DNA of 64,000 bases. Origin: Virgibacillus aidingensis (GTDB lineage Bacteria; Bacillota; Bacilli; Bacillales; Amphibacillaceae). Each line of letters begins with the position of its first letter. The stretch's first letter is position 1. The translations under genes were made by a program, and so were the position numbers. The stretch spans positions 186,001-250,000 of the forward strand of contig NZ_WIXN01000001.1 of NCBI RefSeq assembly GCF_010994035.1, read 5' to 3'. The notes below the pieces were generated by a model. It did no database searches, was not told the DNA's origin, and saw only the letters and a program-made list of their open reading frames with translations. This document shows, in pieces, positions 53,795 through 63,811 of the stretch.

Positions 53795-55384
53795 ATGATT
53801 GAAAGTTTGAAGTGTTCCAAGGTGGTTTTCGGGTTTTTGGCAATGTTCGCATTGGGGATGATTTTTCCGGTTCATGCAGCTGCAGACAATACAGCAGATC
53901 CGCTGATGCCTGTCCAGGTCGGTGAACCAGACCCTATCTCCATATCCGGCAAAGTGGATAATGGCAATGAGGAAACGCCGGGAGAATGGTATGCAGGAGA
54001 TGTTCCTTCCCAACCGGTTCCCAATGCGCCGGTTCTTCTCTTTGTGCCTGGGTTAAATAATGTGGCACAGGTTTTTTGGGAGGACAATGATATGTATGAA
54101 ACAGCTTTAAATGCAGGCTATCAGACGGCATTTGTCCAGATGCATGATGCAGGCGGGGCTTCCGCGGATATGTGGGATAACGGGGAATTGCTTGCTGAAA
54201 AAATAGAAGAGATTTGTGCTCATTTTAATGGTTCTCCCATCACTGTTATTGCCTACAGCAAGGGTGGAGTGGATACACAAACCGCATTGACCTATTATGG
54301 TGCATGGAGATATGTGGACAATGTTATTACGCTATCAAGCCCGCACCATGGATCCCAGCTTGCTGATTTAGCATATAGCTCCTGGGCAGGCTGGCTGGCA
54401 GATTTAATCGGTGCTCAAGGAGACGGCACTTATGCCCTGCAAATAGCAAACATGGAAAATTTCAGGTCGCAAATTGACCGGGAACCATTGGCTTATTATA
54501 ATGACTATTTCACACTGGGCGGAACTGACTGGGGAGCGTTATTTTCTTCGAATTGGTTTGGCGGCACATACTTGTCTCAATTCGGATCCAATGACGGCGT
54601 TGTAACAACAGCAAGCAGCAAGCTGCCGAATGGACAGGAAATTGCCATTGGCGATTGGAACCATACTTCAATCAGAACAGGGGAAATGTTTCCGGTATTT
54701 GAGGATTATTTAATGACAGGGCAGCTTATTAATACATCATCATTTTCAGACGATTTTGCAGATAAAAATACGCAGGCAGCCAATCAATGGGTTCATGGCG
54801 GTGCATTGGAGAAAAGGGAGGGAAATGAACTTTCCGTTGCTATCGAGGAAGGGGTTAAAAAAGTATCGTTGCATGTATTTACCTCCCAGCGTTTAGCGGA
54901 TGTTAGATTAACAGATCCGGACGGGAAGGAAGTTATACCGAAAGTACAAACAAATATAAATAAAGAAGGCGTTTTTGCAGGGGCAGTAAGCCATTACATC
55001 ACGCTTGAGGAACCAATGGCCGGGGAATGGTCTGTAGCCATGGATGCTACTCGGGATGATGCCTACCTGCTTATAGCGGATTACACTGCTGCCCCGATAA
55101 TTGAGCGAAATGACATATCTGCTTCAAAGAAGAACTACCATGTAGAGGTGGATCGCACACAGGTACAGCAGGACACGCTGAAAGCAACGTACCATATTAC
55201 GCAATCCGGCAACCGGGAAAATAGTGAGATCTATTCGGCAAAGGGCTTAAATTTAAACTTAGATGAAACTATCATATTTGAAGAAAGTGATGAAGTGTTT
55301 AATATCACAATTGATGTGGAAGGATTGACAGAAACAGGAGAGTTTTTTAACCGTACGATTATTGACTCGGTATATATAGATTAA
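53795..55384 (+). CDS. Secreted lipase/esterase of the alpha/beta-hydrolase fold
   Basis: A 529-residue exported protein: signal peptide to about residue 30 (MFALGMIFPVHAAA), catalytic domain (about 60-305) and a C-terminal beta-rich domain (about 320-529). The nucleophile elbow is AYSKGGVD, with Gly/Ala replaced in the usual GxSxG; the acid lies in GSNDGVV and the His in WNHTSI. HHGSQLADLAYS follows the elbow strand, as in Bacillus lipases and PHB depolymerases. The C-terminal region has a domain with DVRLTDPDGKEV. The substrate is probably a lipid ester; AAAGGAG precedes the second of two ATGs. Confidence 0.8.
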   Translation: MIESLKCSKVVFGFLAMFALGMIFPVHAAADNTADPLMPVQVGEPDPISISGKVDNGNEETPGEWYAGDVPSQPVPNAPVLLFVPGLNNVAQVFWEDNDMYETALNAGYQTAFVQMHDAGGASADMWDNGELLAEKIEEICAHFNGSPITVIAYSKGGVDTQTALTYYGAWRYVDNVITLSSPHHGSQLADLAYSSWAGWLADLIGAQGDGTYALQIANMENFRSQIDREPLAYYNDYFTLGGTDWGALFSSNWFGGTYLSQFGSNDGVVTTASSKLPNGQEIAIGDWNHTSIRTGEMFPVFEDYLMTGQLINTSSFSDDFADKNTQAANQWVHGGALEKREGNELSVAIEEGVKKVSLHVFTSQRLADVRLTDPDGKEVIPKVQTNINKEGVFAGAVSHYITLEEPMAGEWSVAMDATRDDAYLLIADYTAAPIIERNDISASKKNYHVEVDRTQVQQDTLKATYHITQSGNRENSEIYSAKGLNLNLDETIIFEESDEVFNITIDVEGLTETGEFFNRTIIDSVYID

Positions 55385-55538
55385 ACAATGGTCTCCAGAC
55401 GCATCTTTTGTATTGGCAGCACAGTATATGGTTTTTCAAATATGTAGTAAAAGTAAGTGTCCGGCAAGGGCTTCCTGCCGGATACTCCGTTTAAAAATGA
55501 TGTTTTATGCATTTTCTTTTGTTCCAAATTTAGGAAAA

Positions 55539-56603
55539 TCAGGATTGACCCAGGTATTCTTCAAGGGTGATCTCCTGTTCCATTATTTCCTTTGCAGCTT
55601 TTTCCCCGACATACCTCAAATGCCAAGGCTCATACTGATATTCTGTAATATCTTCCTTACCTTCCGGATAGCGGATAATAAAGCCAAAATCTGCTGCATG
55701 CTCTTTCACCCATTTACCTTCAGCGGTTTCAGCAAACGCTACCGTTAAGCCAAAATCTGCATCCGGACTGGTCACATCCATGGTAAGGCCAGTTTGATGC
55801 TCACTTTCACCCGGTCTGGCACTGAATGTATTTGCTTCTTCTTCTCCATGCTGATTTGCATTAGAAGCAAAAATGGCGTCCTGGCGTTCGTAGGAGCGGT
55901 ATCCGGACTGGGCATATAATTGCAGGCCGGCTTCCTCAGCTGCCTGAAACATTTCCTCCAGGGGTTTTGCCGCAATTTCACGCATCTGTTTTTTTGGCAG
56001 ATCTTCTTCAAATGGAAAGGGAATATCGGGGATAACCAAGTCCTCCGGGCTGTAATCCTCGGGGAGGGCAAATTCCTTATTGACTAGTGCCAGCTGATCG
56101 TACGGATTTGCTAAAATAATAGAGCCGTTCGAAGTGGTTACTTCTTCAGCCTGACGAGGCAATCCTTTCCCCGGTTCGAATTCATGATCATTATCCTGAA
56201 TCAGCTCATCCAACATACGGCTTGTATTTTCCTCATAAATTCCGGTAACCATTAACGCCTCAAATTGCAATTGTAAGTCTGTAATCGCCCGGGCTGTGGG
56301 GTCATCAAATATGCCGTTTTCTTTCAGTTTATAGCCTATTTCATTCAGCACCTGCTGCAATGCTTTTACATCATCATTTTCATCGAGTTTTTGCAAGTGT
56401 ACTTTTGGAACTTCCGCCGGCAAGTCATCTTCCTTTTCAGAACCATTTGTCATGCTTCTATCTTCGTTCCCTGTGGAATCACTCCCATTGTTTCCGGAAA
56501 GTTCCTTTTTAACTTCAGCAGGTTCTGTATTACATGCAGCCAGAACAAATAAAAGGGAAAAAAGTATACCAAGGATGACTGATTTTTGTATTTGTATGTT
56601 CAT
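55539..56603 (-). CDS. VanY/LdcB-type D,D-carboxypeptidase lipoprotein
   Basis: A 354-residue lipoprotein (lipobox LAAC near 24) with an acidic linker (30-65), a peptidoglycan-binding region (about 70-140, DDVKALQQVLNEIGYKLKENGIFD) and a VanY catalytic domain (about 200-350). Zinc ligands lie in the motif SEHQTGLTMDV and the EPWHLRYVG region; SGYRSYERQ is conserved. It trims D-Ala from peptidoglycan stem peptides outside the cell. AGGAGAG precedes the ATG; a TTG lies one codon earlier. No van-resistance genes accompany it. Confidence 0.9.
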   Translation of the reverse strand: MNIQIQKSVILGILFSLLFVLAACNTEPAEVKKELSGNNGSDSTGNEDRSMTNGSEKEDDLPAEVPKVHLQKLDENDDVKALQQVLNEIGYKLKENGIFDDPTARAITDLQLQFEALMVTGIYEENTSRMLDELIQDNDHEFEPGKGLPRQAEEVTTSNGSIILANPYDQLALVNKEFALPEDYSPEDLVIPDIPFPFEEDLPKKQMREIAAKPLEEMFQAAEEAGLQLYAQSGYRSYERQDAIFASNANQHGEEEANTFSARPGESEHQTGLTMDVTSPDADFGLTVAFAETAEGKWVKEHAADFGFIIRYPEGKEDITEYQYEPWHLRYVGEKAAKEIMEQEITLEEYLGQS

Positions 56604-56742
56604 CAAAATTCTCTCCTGATCGATTTTTGAAAATCCAGCTGTTAATATATCATATTACCGGAAAGAAAGGAATAGTTGCTTGGAGCAAAATTTCTGATGT
56701 TAGATCACTGTTAACTGTAGGTTCGCCTGTCTGAAGTTTAAT

Positions 56743-56774
56743 AAAGGAACAGGCATGATTCGCCCATTCCTTTT
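56743..56774 (-). terminator. Probable terminator of pepT
   Basis: AAAGGAA pairs with TTCCTTT with an inner GGGC/GCCT pair, followed on the minus strand by ATTAAAC. Confidence 0.5.
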
Positions 56775-56806
56775 AGCATTGCTTATAAATTATCAGTGAA
56801 ACAGCT

Positions 56807-58039
56807 TCAGTTCTTTTCTTCAAATAATCTGCATATCTCCATAATAACATTTACAGCTTTCTCCATGTTATCTAATGAAATGTACTCAAATTTACCATGG
56901 AAGTTTTCTCCTCCGGTAAAAATATTTGGTGAAGGAAGCCCCATGTAGGATAGCTGGGAACCATCCGTACCACCGCGTACCGGCTTTACAACCGGCGTAA
57001 TATTTTTATTTTCCATAGCTTCATAGGCAATATCCACTATTTCCTTCACAGGCTCTATTTTCTCCCGCATATTGTAATATTGATCCTTCATTTCCAGTTC
57101 TATGCTATCTTCTCCAAATTTACTTTTCATCTCATCCACATATCTTTTTACCGTTTCTTTTCTATGCTTAAACCCGTTTTTATCAAAATCACGGATAATG
57201 TAGGTTGCTTCTGTACGTTCTACATCCCCTTGCACGGAAATAAGGTGGTAGAAGCCTTCATAGCCTTCCGTAAATTCCGGTGCTTCTTTTTCCGGGAATT
57301 TCCGAATGAATTCAGCTGCCATTTTTCCGCTGTTTATCATTTTATCCTTTGCTGTTCCGGGGTGGACATTATTTCCTTTAAAAGTAATACGGGCTGCCGC
57401 TGCATTAAAGCTTTCATATTGAAGCTCCCCAAGCGGTCCGCCGTCCACGGTATAGGCATAGTCGGCTGCAAATTTCTCCACGTCAAATTTATGCGGTCCG
57501 CGGCCAATTTCCTCATCCGGCGTAAAAGCAACCCGGATTTTTCCGTGTTTCATTTCGGGATGTTTTAACAGATAATCCATGGCCGTCATGATTTCTGCTA
57601 TACCTGCTTTGTTGTCCGCCCCGAGCAGGGTTGTTCCATCAGTTGTTATCAATGTATGTCCTTTATAATCGGGCAGCTCAGGAAATGCTTCTGGAGATAA
57701 AATAACATTCAATTTTTCGTTAAGCGTAATATCTTTGCCGTCATAATTTTCCACGATTTGCGGGTTGACATTTTTTCCGGTGAAATCAGTTGCTGTATCC
57801 ATGTGAGCGAGAAATCCAATTACCGGGATGTCTTTTTCCGAATTTGCCGGAAGGGTCGCCATGACATAGCCATGTTCATCTATACTCACTTCTTCCATGC
57901 CAATTTCCTTTAATTCATTGACCAAAACATTTGCCAGTTCCAGCTGCCCTTGTGTGGATGGAGTAGAATCGTTTTCTTCATTGGACTGGGTGTCTATTTT
58001 TACATAAGTGGTGAAACGTTCCATGATTTCTTTCTGCAT
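56807..58039 (-). CDS. pepT: Peptidase T (tripeptide aminopeptidase)
   Basis: A 410-residue dinuclear zinc peptidase. Metal and catalytic residues are visible in [25 protein letters not shown] and VDGG; late [13 protein letters not shown] and ENFHGKFEY complete the site. The dimerisation domain spans about 210-320. Cytosolic; releases the first residue of tripeptides. AGGAG precedes the ATG. It is a single gene divergent from the acetyltransferase. Confidence 0.95.
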   Translation of the reverse strand: MQKEIMERFTTYVKIDTQSNEENDSTPSTQGQLELANVLVNELKEIGMEEVSIDEHGYVMATLPANSEKDIPVIGFLAHMDTATDFTGKNVNPQIVENYDGKDITLNEKLNVILSPEAFPELPDYKGHTLITTDGTTLLGADNKAGIAEIMTAMDYLLKHPEMKHGKIRVAFTPDEEIGRGPHKFDVEKFAADYAYTVDGGPLGELQYESFNAAAARITFKGNNVHPGTAKDKMINSGKMAAEFIRKFPEKEAPEFTEGYEGFYHLISVQGDVERTEATYIIRDFDKNGFKHRKETVKRYVDEMKSKFGEDSIELEMKDQYYNMREKIEPVKEIVDIAYEAMENKNITPVVKPVRGGTDGSQLSYMGLPSPNIFTGGENFHGKFEYISLDNMEKAVNVIMEICRLFEEKN

Positions 58040-58121
58040 TTATTTCAGCTCCTAAAACAAATTGTGTCTGATATAATTATATCCTAACAGGTGTGATTTC
58101 GCATATGGGGGCGTTCAGAAA

Positions 58122-58622
58122 ATGATCAGACAGGTGCTCATGGAGGATGCAAAGGATCTGGCAGCATTGATCCGGCAGGTGGATAGTGAAAGTCCATTTA
58201 TGTTATATGAAGCCGGAGAAAGGGAGTTAACAGAAGAAACACTTCAAAACCTGATTCGGAAATTGTCAGGGGAGCAAAACGCTGCCATTTTTGCAGCGGA
58301 AGAAGATAATATACTTGCCGGTTATCTTATTGCCATTGGGGGTGCGGCCAGGAAAAATAAACATAGCGCGTATATTGTGACAGGTATCTTAAAAGCTTAT
58401 CAGGGAAAAGGAATTGGTACATTGTTATTTTATGAACTTGAAGAATGGGCTATGCAAAATGGGCTGCATCGGTTAGAATTGACAGTAATTACAGACAATT
58501 CAGCAGCGATAGCATTATATGAAAAAGCAGGATTTCAAAAAGAAGGGATAAAAAGGGATTCGCTATACATGAATGATAAGTATGTGAATGAGTATTATAT
58601 GAGCAAAATTCTGGAGGGATAG
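58122..58622 (+). CDS. GNAT family N-acetyltransferase
   Basis: A 166-residue GNAT protein. Motif A is IVTGILKAYQGKGIGTLLF; motif B gives HRLELTVITDNSAAIALYEK and GFQKEGIKRDS, the pattern of YhfO/RimI-like enzymes. The acceptor is unknown. GGGGGCG lies before the ATG. It ends one base before the next gene, so it opens a three-gene unit with the sulfurtransferase and tag. Confidence 0.85.
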   Translation: MIRQVLMEDAKDLAALIRQVDSESPFMLYEAGERELTEETLQNLIRKLSGEQNAAIFAAEEDNILAGYLIAIGGAARKNKHSAYIVTGILKAYQGKGIGTLLFYELEEWAMQNGLHRLELTVITDNSAAIALYEKAGFQKEGIKRDSLYMNDKYVNEYYMSKILEG

Positions 58623-58623
58623 T

Positions 58624-59466
58624 ATGTCTTTTTTGATTAATGTCAACCGTCTAAAGAACCGTTTGGAAAACCCGGGGAATAATACAGTCATTGTTGATGT
58701 CAGATTTCAGCTGGATGATCCGGATGCAGGAAGGAAATTATACTTAAAAGACCATTTACCCGGAGCAGTTTACATGGACCTGGATAAGGATCTGTCAGGG
58801 AAAGTGGAAAAACATGGCGGAAGCCACCCGTTGCCTGATATGAAGATGTTTACGTCAAAACTTGGAAATATCGGTATAGATAATGATACTGCGGTAATCA
58901 TATATGACCAATCAAATGATATGTTTGCAGCCCGGATGTGGTGGCTTATGTATTATCTTGGCCATGAAAAGGTTTACGTTCTTGACGGCGGTTATGAACA
59001 GTGGGTCATGGATGGAAATAAGGTTACGGATGAAATTCCCCAACTGGAAGCAAAAGTGTATAAGCCTGCTATTCGGGTGGACGCAAAAGCAGACATAGAA
59101 GAAGTGAAGGAAAAACTGGAAAATCAATCCGCAAGTTTAATAGATTCACGCTCCAAAGAACGTTATTTAGGAAAGACAGAACCGCTTTATGGAAAAGCTG
59201 GTCATATTCCCGGAGCGAAACACTTCTTCTGGAAGGATATATTTAACGATAAAGGAAAGTGGAAGAAAGCGGATGAGCTTAAAAGTCATTTTGAAGCTTT
59301 CGATAAAGATGAGGAAATTATTGTTTCCTGCGGTTCCGGTATATCAGCTTGTCCGAACGTACTTGCACTGAAACTGGCAGGTTATGAAAATGTAAAACTT
59401 TACCCAGGAAGCTTTAGTGACTGGATTTCTTATGAAGAAAATGAAGTTGAAACAAAGGAAGAGTAG
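58624..59466 (+). CDS. sseA: Thiosulfate/3-mercaptopyruvate sulfurtransferase
   Basis: A 280-residue tandem rhodanese. The N-terminal domain (about 10-130) is inactive; the C-terminal domain (about 150-270) carries the catalytic Cys in VSCGSGISAC, with CGSG typical of mercaptopyruvate-type enzymes, and PGSFSDWI. It transfers sulfane sulfur to acceptors in the cytosol. GGAGGG precedes the ATG. It is sandwiched between the acetyltransferase and tag with 1-base gaps. Confidence 0.9.
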   Translation: MSFLINVNRLKNRLENPGNNTVIVDVRFQLDDPDAGRKLYLKDHLPGAVYMDLDKDLSGKVEKHGGSHPLPDMKMFTSKLGNIGIDNDTAVIIYDQSNDMFAARMWWLMYYLGHEKVYVLDGGYEQWVMDGNKVTDEIPQLEAKVYKPAIRVDAKADIEEVKEKLENQSASLIDSRSKERYLGKTEPLYGKAGHIPGAKHFFWKDIFNDKGKWKKADELKSHFEAFDKDEEIIVSCGSGISACPNVLALKLAGYENVKLYPGSFSDWISYEENEVETKEE

Positions 59467-59467
59467 C

Positions 59468-60028
59468 ATGGAAAAAATGCGATGTGCCTGGGTTACAGAG
59501 GAGCAGATTTATATTGATTATCATGATCATGAATGGGGGAGACCAACCTATAATGATCGTGAACTATTTGAAATGCTTTGTCTGGAAGGGGCCCAGGCCG
59601 GTTTGAGCTGGCTCACCATTTTAAAACGAAGAGAGAATTACCGTCAGGCATTTGACGGCTTTAATATAGAAAAAGTAAGCCGGTACAATGAGAAAAAAAT
59701 ACAAGAACTCCTGCAAAATAAAGGAATTATTCGGAACAAATTAAAGGTGAATGCGATAGTAAAAAATGCGCAGGCTGTCCGGCGTATTCAGGAAAAGCAT
59801 GGCAGCTTTCAAACGTTTATATGGTCATATATGGATGGAAGGCCGAAGAAGATGCATCGTCAGACACAGGCAGACATACCTGCATTTACGAAGGAATCGG
59901 AGCAGATGAGCAAGGATTTAAAGAAGCTTGGCTTTTCATTCGTTGGCCCGACCATTTGCTATGCATTCATGCAGGCAGCAGGAATGGTGAATGATCATAC
60001 ACGGAATTGTTTTTTATATGAGGAATAA
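59468..60028 (+). CDS. tag: DNA-3-methyladenine glycosylase I
   Basis: A 186-residue helix-hairpin-helix glycosylase removing 3-methyladenine. RCAWV and YHDHEWGRP hold the first zinc Cys and His; DHTRNCF holds the second pair. GAQAGLSWLTILKRRENYR and RNKLKV complete the DNA-binding core. AAAGGAAGAG precedes the ATG, one base past the sulfurtransferase stop. An upstream start would overlap that gene. Confidence 0.95.
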   Translation: MEKMRCAWVTEEQIYIDYHDHEWGRPTYNDRELFEMLCLEGAQAGLSWLTILKRRENYRQAFDGFNIEKVSRYNEKKIQELLQNKGIIRNKLKVNAIVKNAQAVRRIQEKHGSFQTFIWSYMDGRPKKMHRQTQADIPAFTKESEQMSKDLKKLGFSFVGPTICYAFMQAAGMVNDHTRNCFLYEE

Positions 60029-60138
60029 ATAAGACTGCGTACGGAAGGGTGATTACGACGTAAAGTTCTTCCGGCAGCTTTCATTTAAAACCCCGGTAAA
60101 CCTATATTAAACCCGGTAGTAAGAGAGGTTGTAAAGGT

Positions 60139-60542
60139 ATGGTTGTTCTATGCACCCTTTTGTTTTTTTTGCTGATCATTCAAACAGTGTACTTCCTATA
60201 TTACAAAAGTCAGATCAAAGAGATTGGAAATCAGCTGGCTTTTATACAAAAACATTATTCTTTCAAATTTAGTTGCCTTATAACAAAAAACATGCTGATC
60301 AGTATATCGATAGGGATTGTATTGGTTATGAATGTATTTGGAATGATGGTAAGAGGTATTGAAATAATGCTTTTTGATAATACGTTTGTTTCTGATTATC
60401 TGTTAGTCAACACCATTACACAAATAAAGGATTTTGAGAGTATAAATGACTTGATGCATGTTGGGGGGGTGTGGCGGTCGTTTCCATCATTCTATTTACA
60501 GTGATTGCCATTAATTATAAACTGAAAGAAGATTTAAAATAA
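60139..60542 (+). pseudogene. Small membrane protein with a frameshift at a G7 tract
   Basis: The frame from ATG 60139 encodes an N-terminal helix (3-20), IKEIGNQLAFIQKHYSFKF, and a second helix, then breaks at seven G (60463-60469) into WRSFPSFYLQ and a stop. If the tract had eight G, the frame would read on as HVGGGVAVVSIILFTVIAIN and end KEDLK, giving a third helix and about 134 residues. That continuation is clearly natural. The first 40 residues resemble the start of some sensor kinases. This is a recent slip, phase variation, or a sequencing error. Confidence 0.6.
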
Positions 60543-60618
60543 CCGGAGATTCTCTTAACGGATTCATAGAATTATACGATGCACTAGCAAATAGTCAACG
60601 GTTAACAGGGGTGAAAAA

Positions 60619-61155
60619 ATGCAGGATAAACGTAAGACAGTTGTGGCCATTTCAATGAACAAAGTAAATATTTTGGTTTTAATTACATCTATCGGAATGC
60701 TGGCCGTTGTGCCTTTTTTACATGTTCTTTTATATGGAGATGCATCGTTAACTGTAACCCTTTCCGGATTTTCGCTGTTTGTCGCTGCGATGATTATTTT
60801 TGTTGTTTTACACGAGGCGATACACTTGATTGGTTTTCGATATATTGGCGGAGTGCCGAAGCAGGAGCTGAATTGGGGTTTTAATTGGAAAATGATGGTT
60901 GCCTACGCCCACGCAAAAAAACCAATAACGGTAAAGCAAATGAAAAAGGTACTCCTGCTTCCATTCGTTCCAACCGGACTTTTGCCGCTGATGATTGGAA
61001 TAGCTATCAATAATTTGCCCCTGTCCATTCTGGGTGTTATTTTGACGGCAGGCTGTATCGGTGACTTTATCTTATATCGAAAACTGGTAAAATTCCCCGA
61101 GCATGCACTGGTTCTGGATCACCCTTCAAAACCCCAATTTACTGTCAGTGAATGA
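60619..61155 (+). CDS. DUF3267-type membrane zincin
   Basis: A 178-residue protein with four or five hydrophobic segments and the metalloprotease motif HEAIH (in VVLHEAIHLIGF, about 67-78) in the second helix. This is the DUF3267 layout. The substrate is unknown; an intramembrane or membrane-associated protease is likely. GGGGTG lies before the ATG. It is a single gene, with no clear terminator seen after it. Confidence 0.8.
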   Translation: MQDKRKTVVAISMNKVNILVLITSIGMLAVVPFLHVLLYGDASLTVTLSGFSLFVAAMIIFVVLHEAIHLIGFRYIGGVPKQELNWGFNWKMMVAYAHAKKPITVKQMKKVLLLPFVPTGLLPLMIGIAINNLPLSILGVILTAGCIGDFILYRKLVKFPEHALVLDHPSKPQFTVSE

Positions 61156-61349
61156 ATTTGTGCTCAAACCAAACGTATAAAAGCTTCAATGCAGCTGTTA
61201 ATTATCGTCCCGGCAATTGTATGCCGGAGCTATATGCTTCTCTGACAGGTGATAGCCGGATAAAAGATTCTGGTAGTGCAAAGCGGAGATGGGGATCAAA
61301 GAAAACAGATTGATGCAGGGAATAAACTTTTGATCAAGGGAGAGAGTGG

Positions 61350-61688
61350 ATGGACAGGAAACATAATGATTTAATAGGTGATATTTTGGAAGCATCAGGT
61401 GAGAAGGACAAATTTTATAACGCCGGCAAAGGTAAACCGCTCCCCAAAACCTATATGAAAAAAGATATACTTCAGAATTTCCAGGAGAAAGCCAAAGAAG
61501 CCGGTTATTTACCGCCTTGGTTAGATTTACAAAAGGAAATTTCCTTATTGGTTCATGCAGCAAAAAATGAAAAGGATATTAAAATAATAAATAAAAAGAT
61601 CAGGAAATATAATACCATGTGTCCTCCTTCCATGCAAAAGCTGCCAATTCTCCTAAGTGAATTAGAAGCGGCTAAAGAGATTTGGTAA
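61350..61688 (+). CDS. DUF1992 (DnaJ C28-like) protein
   Basis: A 112-residue soluble protein with NAGKGKPLPKTYMKKD (about 25-40) and AKEAGYLPPWLDLQKEI (about 49-65), the conserved core of DUF1992, found fused to J domains in eukaryotes and alone in bacteria. Function unknown. GGGAGAG precedes the ATG. A strong terminator follows. Confidence 0.85.
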   Translation: MDRKHNDLIGDILEASGEKDKFYNAGKGKPLPKTYMKKDILQNFQEKAKEAGYLPPWLDLQKEISLLVHAAKNEKDIKIINKKIRKYNTMCPPSMQKLPILLSELEAAKEIW

Positions 61689-61701
61689 GCGTGAAGAAGT
61701 A

Positions 61702-61726
61702 AAAAACGCCCATGCTGGGCGTTTTT
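61702..61726. terminator. Bidirectional terminator
   Basis: AAAAACGCCC pairs with GGGCGTTTTT around 5 bases, between convergent genes. Confidence 0.95.
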
Positions 61727-61760
61727 GCAATCTTTCATATAGTTTAATCTGCGGCTGATT

Positions 61761-63521
61761 TTAAAGTTTAAACACTTTCACTTCTCCATCCAGCTGCTCA
61801 GCCAGCTTTGCCAATTCATCTGCACTGTAGGATACTTCCTCCATGGAACTGGAGGTTTGTTCGGCAGATGCTGCTGCTTCCTGGACTCCTGCAGCAGATT
61901 CTTCCGATACAGAGGCTACTTCTTCAATCAGATTATTCATGCCGGCACTGTTGTCTGCGATTTCCTTCAGGCTGCCGGAGATATGAGAGACTTTATCCAC
62001 CATATCAGTAATGGCAGTATATATTGTTTCAAAACTATTTCCTGTTGTTTTGATTTGGCTGGTCCCTTCCTGTACTTCCAGGTAACCATCACTTAAGGCG
62101 TTAACTACTTCTTCTGTTTCAGACTGAATGTTATTTACGATTTGCGTAATTTCCCCGACGGAAGCTGCTACCTGTTCCGAAAGCTTCCGAACCTCGTCGG
62201 CAACGACGGCAAACCCCCGTCCATGCTCGCCGGCTCTGGCAGCCTCAATCGCAGCATTTAATGATAACAGATTTGTTTGATCAGCGATATCCTTAATCAC
62301 CTTGACAAGCTTGGATATTTCATCTGACTGATGGTCAAGTCCCTGTACTTTATCTACGGACTCGGCTACAATCGTATCAATTTTTTTCATTTGATCTACG
62401 GATTTATTCATCAATGTTGTCCCTTCCTGTGTTAGTTTTAGCACCTCGTCCGATTTTGCCGAAACTTCCTGTCCGCTCTTTTCCGAGAACCGTACATTTT
62501 CTACAAACCTGCTCATGTTTTCCGATAAATCCGAAGCACTGTTGGCCTGTGTTTCTGCGCCGGATGATAATTCTTCCATTGTTGTTGCGATTTGTATGTT
62601 GCCTTCCTTTACTTCATTCGCTGCCTGTGTGAGTTCCTCGCTTCTTTGATTAACCGAATCAGAAGCATCCGTCACTTTTATGAGAATATGATGGATATTC
62701 TCTTTCATTTGATTAACAGCAGCGGATAATTGGCCAATTTCGTCTTTTCCGTTATAATCCATGGAAGCTGTTTTTAAATTTCCATCAGCAATTTCCCGTG
62801 TCATTCGGACCACATTTCGCAGATTTGCCGAAATTCGTCTGCTGATCCATATGAGCAAGGCAATCCCGATAATGACTGACAGTGCGTTTGCCGCAGTTAA
62901 AACAATCATGCTTGCGTTCATGCTGTGCCCGGCATCCCCGACAGAATCAGCCTGCCGGGCAGAAACAATATCCATCAGCTTATTTATTTCTTCAATCGTT
63001 TGTGTCCGCAGCCTGGAAGAGTAATCCCGCAGTGAAACAGCCAGTGCAGCATCTCCGTCCTCCACGTTTGGGATCAGCCGGTCGGTAAAAGTATTATCAA
63101 TAATTTCATTATTGGATGTAATTTCTTCAAAAATAGCTCTTTCTCTTTCTGTATCCATCATAGGTGCAAGTTTTTCTGCAAGTGTGTTAAACTCCTCCCG
63201 ATACTCATGAAAGGCATCAATGAAGGCAGGGTTTTCCGTAAGCAGGAAATCAGCTGTCTGCACATCTTTTGCCTGCATGATTTCCGCCATTTCCGCCATA
63301 TCATTTACCCTTTGGCTCTGCTCTTCAATTGCTGCTATATCCTGTTGTACCCCATTCAACTGAAAATAGACGACCACTGTTGCCGCAATAAATAAAATGG
63401 CAGTAAGAAGATAAACTGAAACATACTTTTTTCCTAATTTTACATTTTTCCAGTTAAAGCGGTTTCCATGCTGCTTTTTTGGCTTTGAATCTTTTATTTT
63501 TCTTGTTTTATTCTTTCCCAT
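61761..63521 (-). CDS. Methyl-accepting chemotaxis protein
   Basis: A 586-residue chemoreceptor. A basic cytoplasmic N-terminus (1-32) leads to helix 1 (about 33-54), an extracellular helical sensor (about 55-205), helix 2 (about 206-228), a HAMP domain (about 229-285, [15 protein letters not shown]) and a long signalling hairpin whose tip reads [16 protein letters not shown]. The CheW/CheA contact sequence is intact and Glu/Gln pairs for methylation flank it. The ligand is unknown. GGGGGATAC precedes the ATG. A sigma-D -10 box lies about 36 bases upstream, as for motility genes. Confidence 0.95.
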   Translation of the reverse strand: MGKNKTRKIKDSKPKKQHGNRFNWKNVKLGKKYVSVYLLTAILFIAATVVVYFQLNGVQQDIAAIEEQSQRVNDMAEMAEIMQAKDVQTADFLLTENPAFIDAFHEYREEFNTLAEKLAPMMDTERERAIFEEITSNNEIIDNTFTDRLIPNVEDGDAALAVSLRDYSSRLRTQTIEEINKLMDIVSARQADSVGDAGHSMNASMIVLTAANALSVIIGIALLIWISRRISANLRNVVRMTREIADGNLKTASMDYNGKDEIGQLSAAVNQMKENIHHILIKVTDASDSVNQRSEELTQAANEVKEGNIQIATTMEELSSGAETQANSASDLSENMSRFVENVRFSEKSGQEVSAKSDEVLKLTQEGTTLMNKSVDQMKKIDTIVAESVDKVQGLDHQSDEISKLVKVIKDIADQTNLLSLNAAIEAARAGEHGRGFAVVADEVRKLSEQVAASVGEITQIVNNIQSETEEVVNALSDGYLEVQEGTSQIKTTGNSFETIYTAITDMVDKVSHISGSLKEIADNSAGMNNLIEEVASVSEESAAGVQEAAASAEQTSSSMEEVSYSADELAKLAEQLDGEVKVFKL

Positions 63522-63556
63522 ATGTATCCCCCAATTAGTTATAGCCGTTATTGTCT

Positions 63557-63564
63557 ATATCGGC
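63557..63564 (-). promoter_or_regulatory. Sigma-D -10 element of the chemoreceptor gene
   Basis: GCCGATAT on the minus strand matches the sigma-D -10 consensus exactly. The -35 (TAAA) match at 15-16 bases is weak. Confidence 0.65.
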
Positions 63565-63811
63565 AGCTTTTAGTAAGACTAAAGCACTAATCACCGGGAA
63601 TTATTTTAAGGTTAATACCGTAAAAAAATCTATTAGCCATTTTTCCATATGACATAATTTTTGCTCGGTTTATTTTGAAAAAAACATATTTATCAAAACC
63701 AACTATATTGTCATTATAGAACATTTGTTCCTATTTGTCAATCACCAATATAAGACTTTAACGGCATCTCTAAATCAATTGAAATGGAAGGCAGCAGAAA
63801 AGGGGGATGAG

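Noticed and set aside
46241-56603. Vancomycin-resistance cluster from ddl and VanY
   Set aside because: ddl and the VanY-type gene are 8 kb apart, not in one unit, and vanH, vanX and vanRS are absent.
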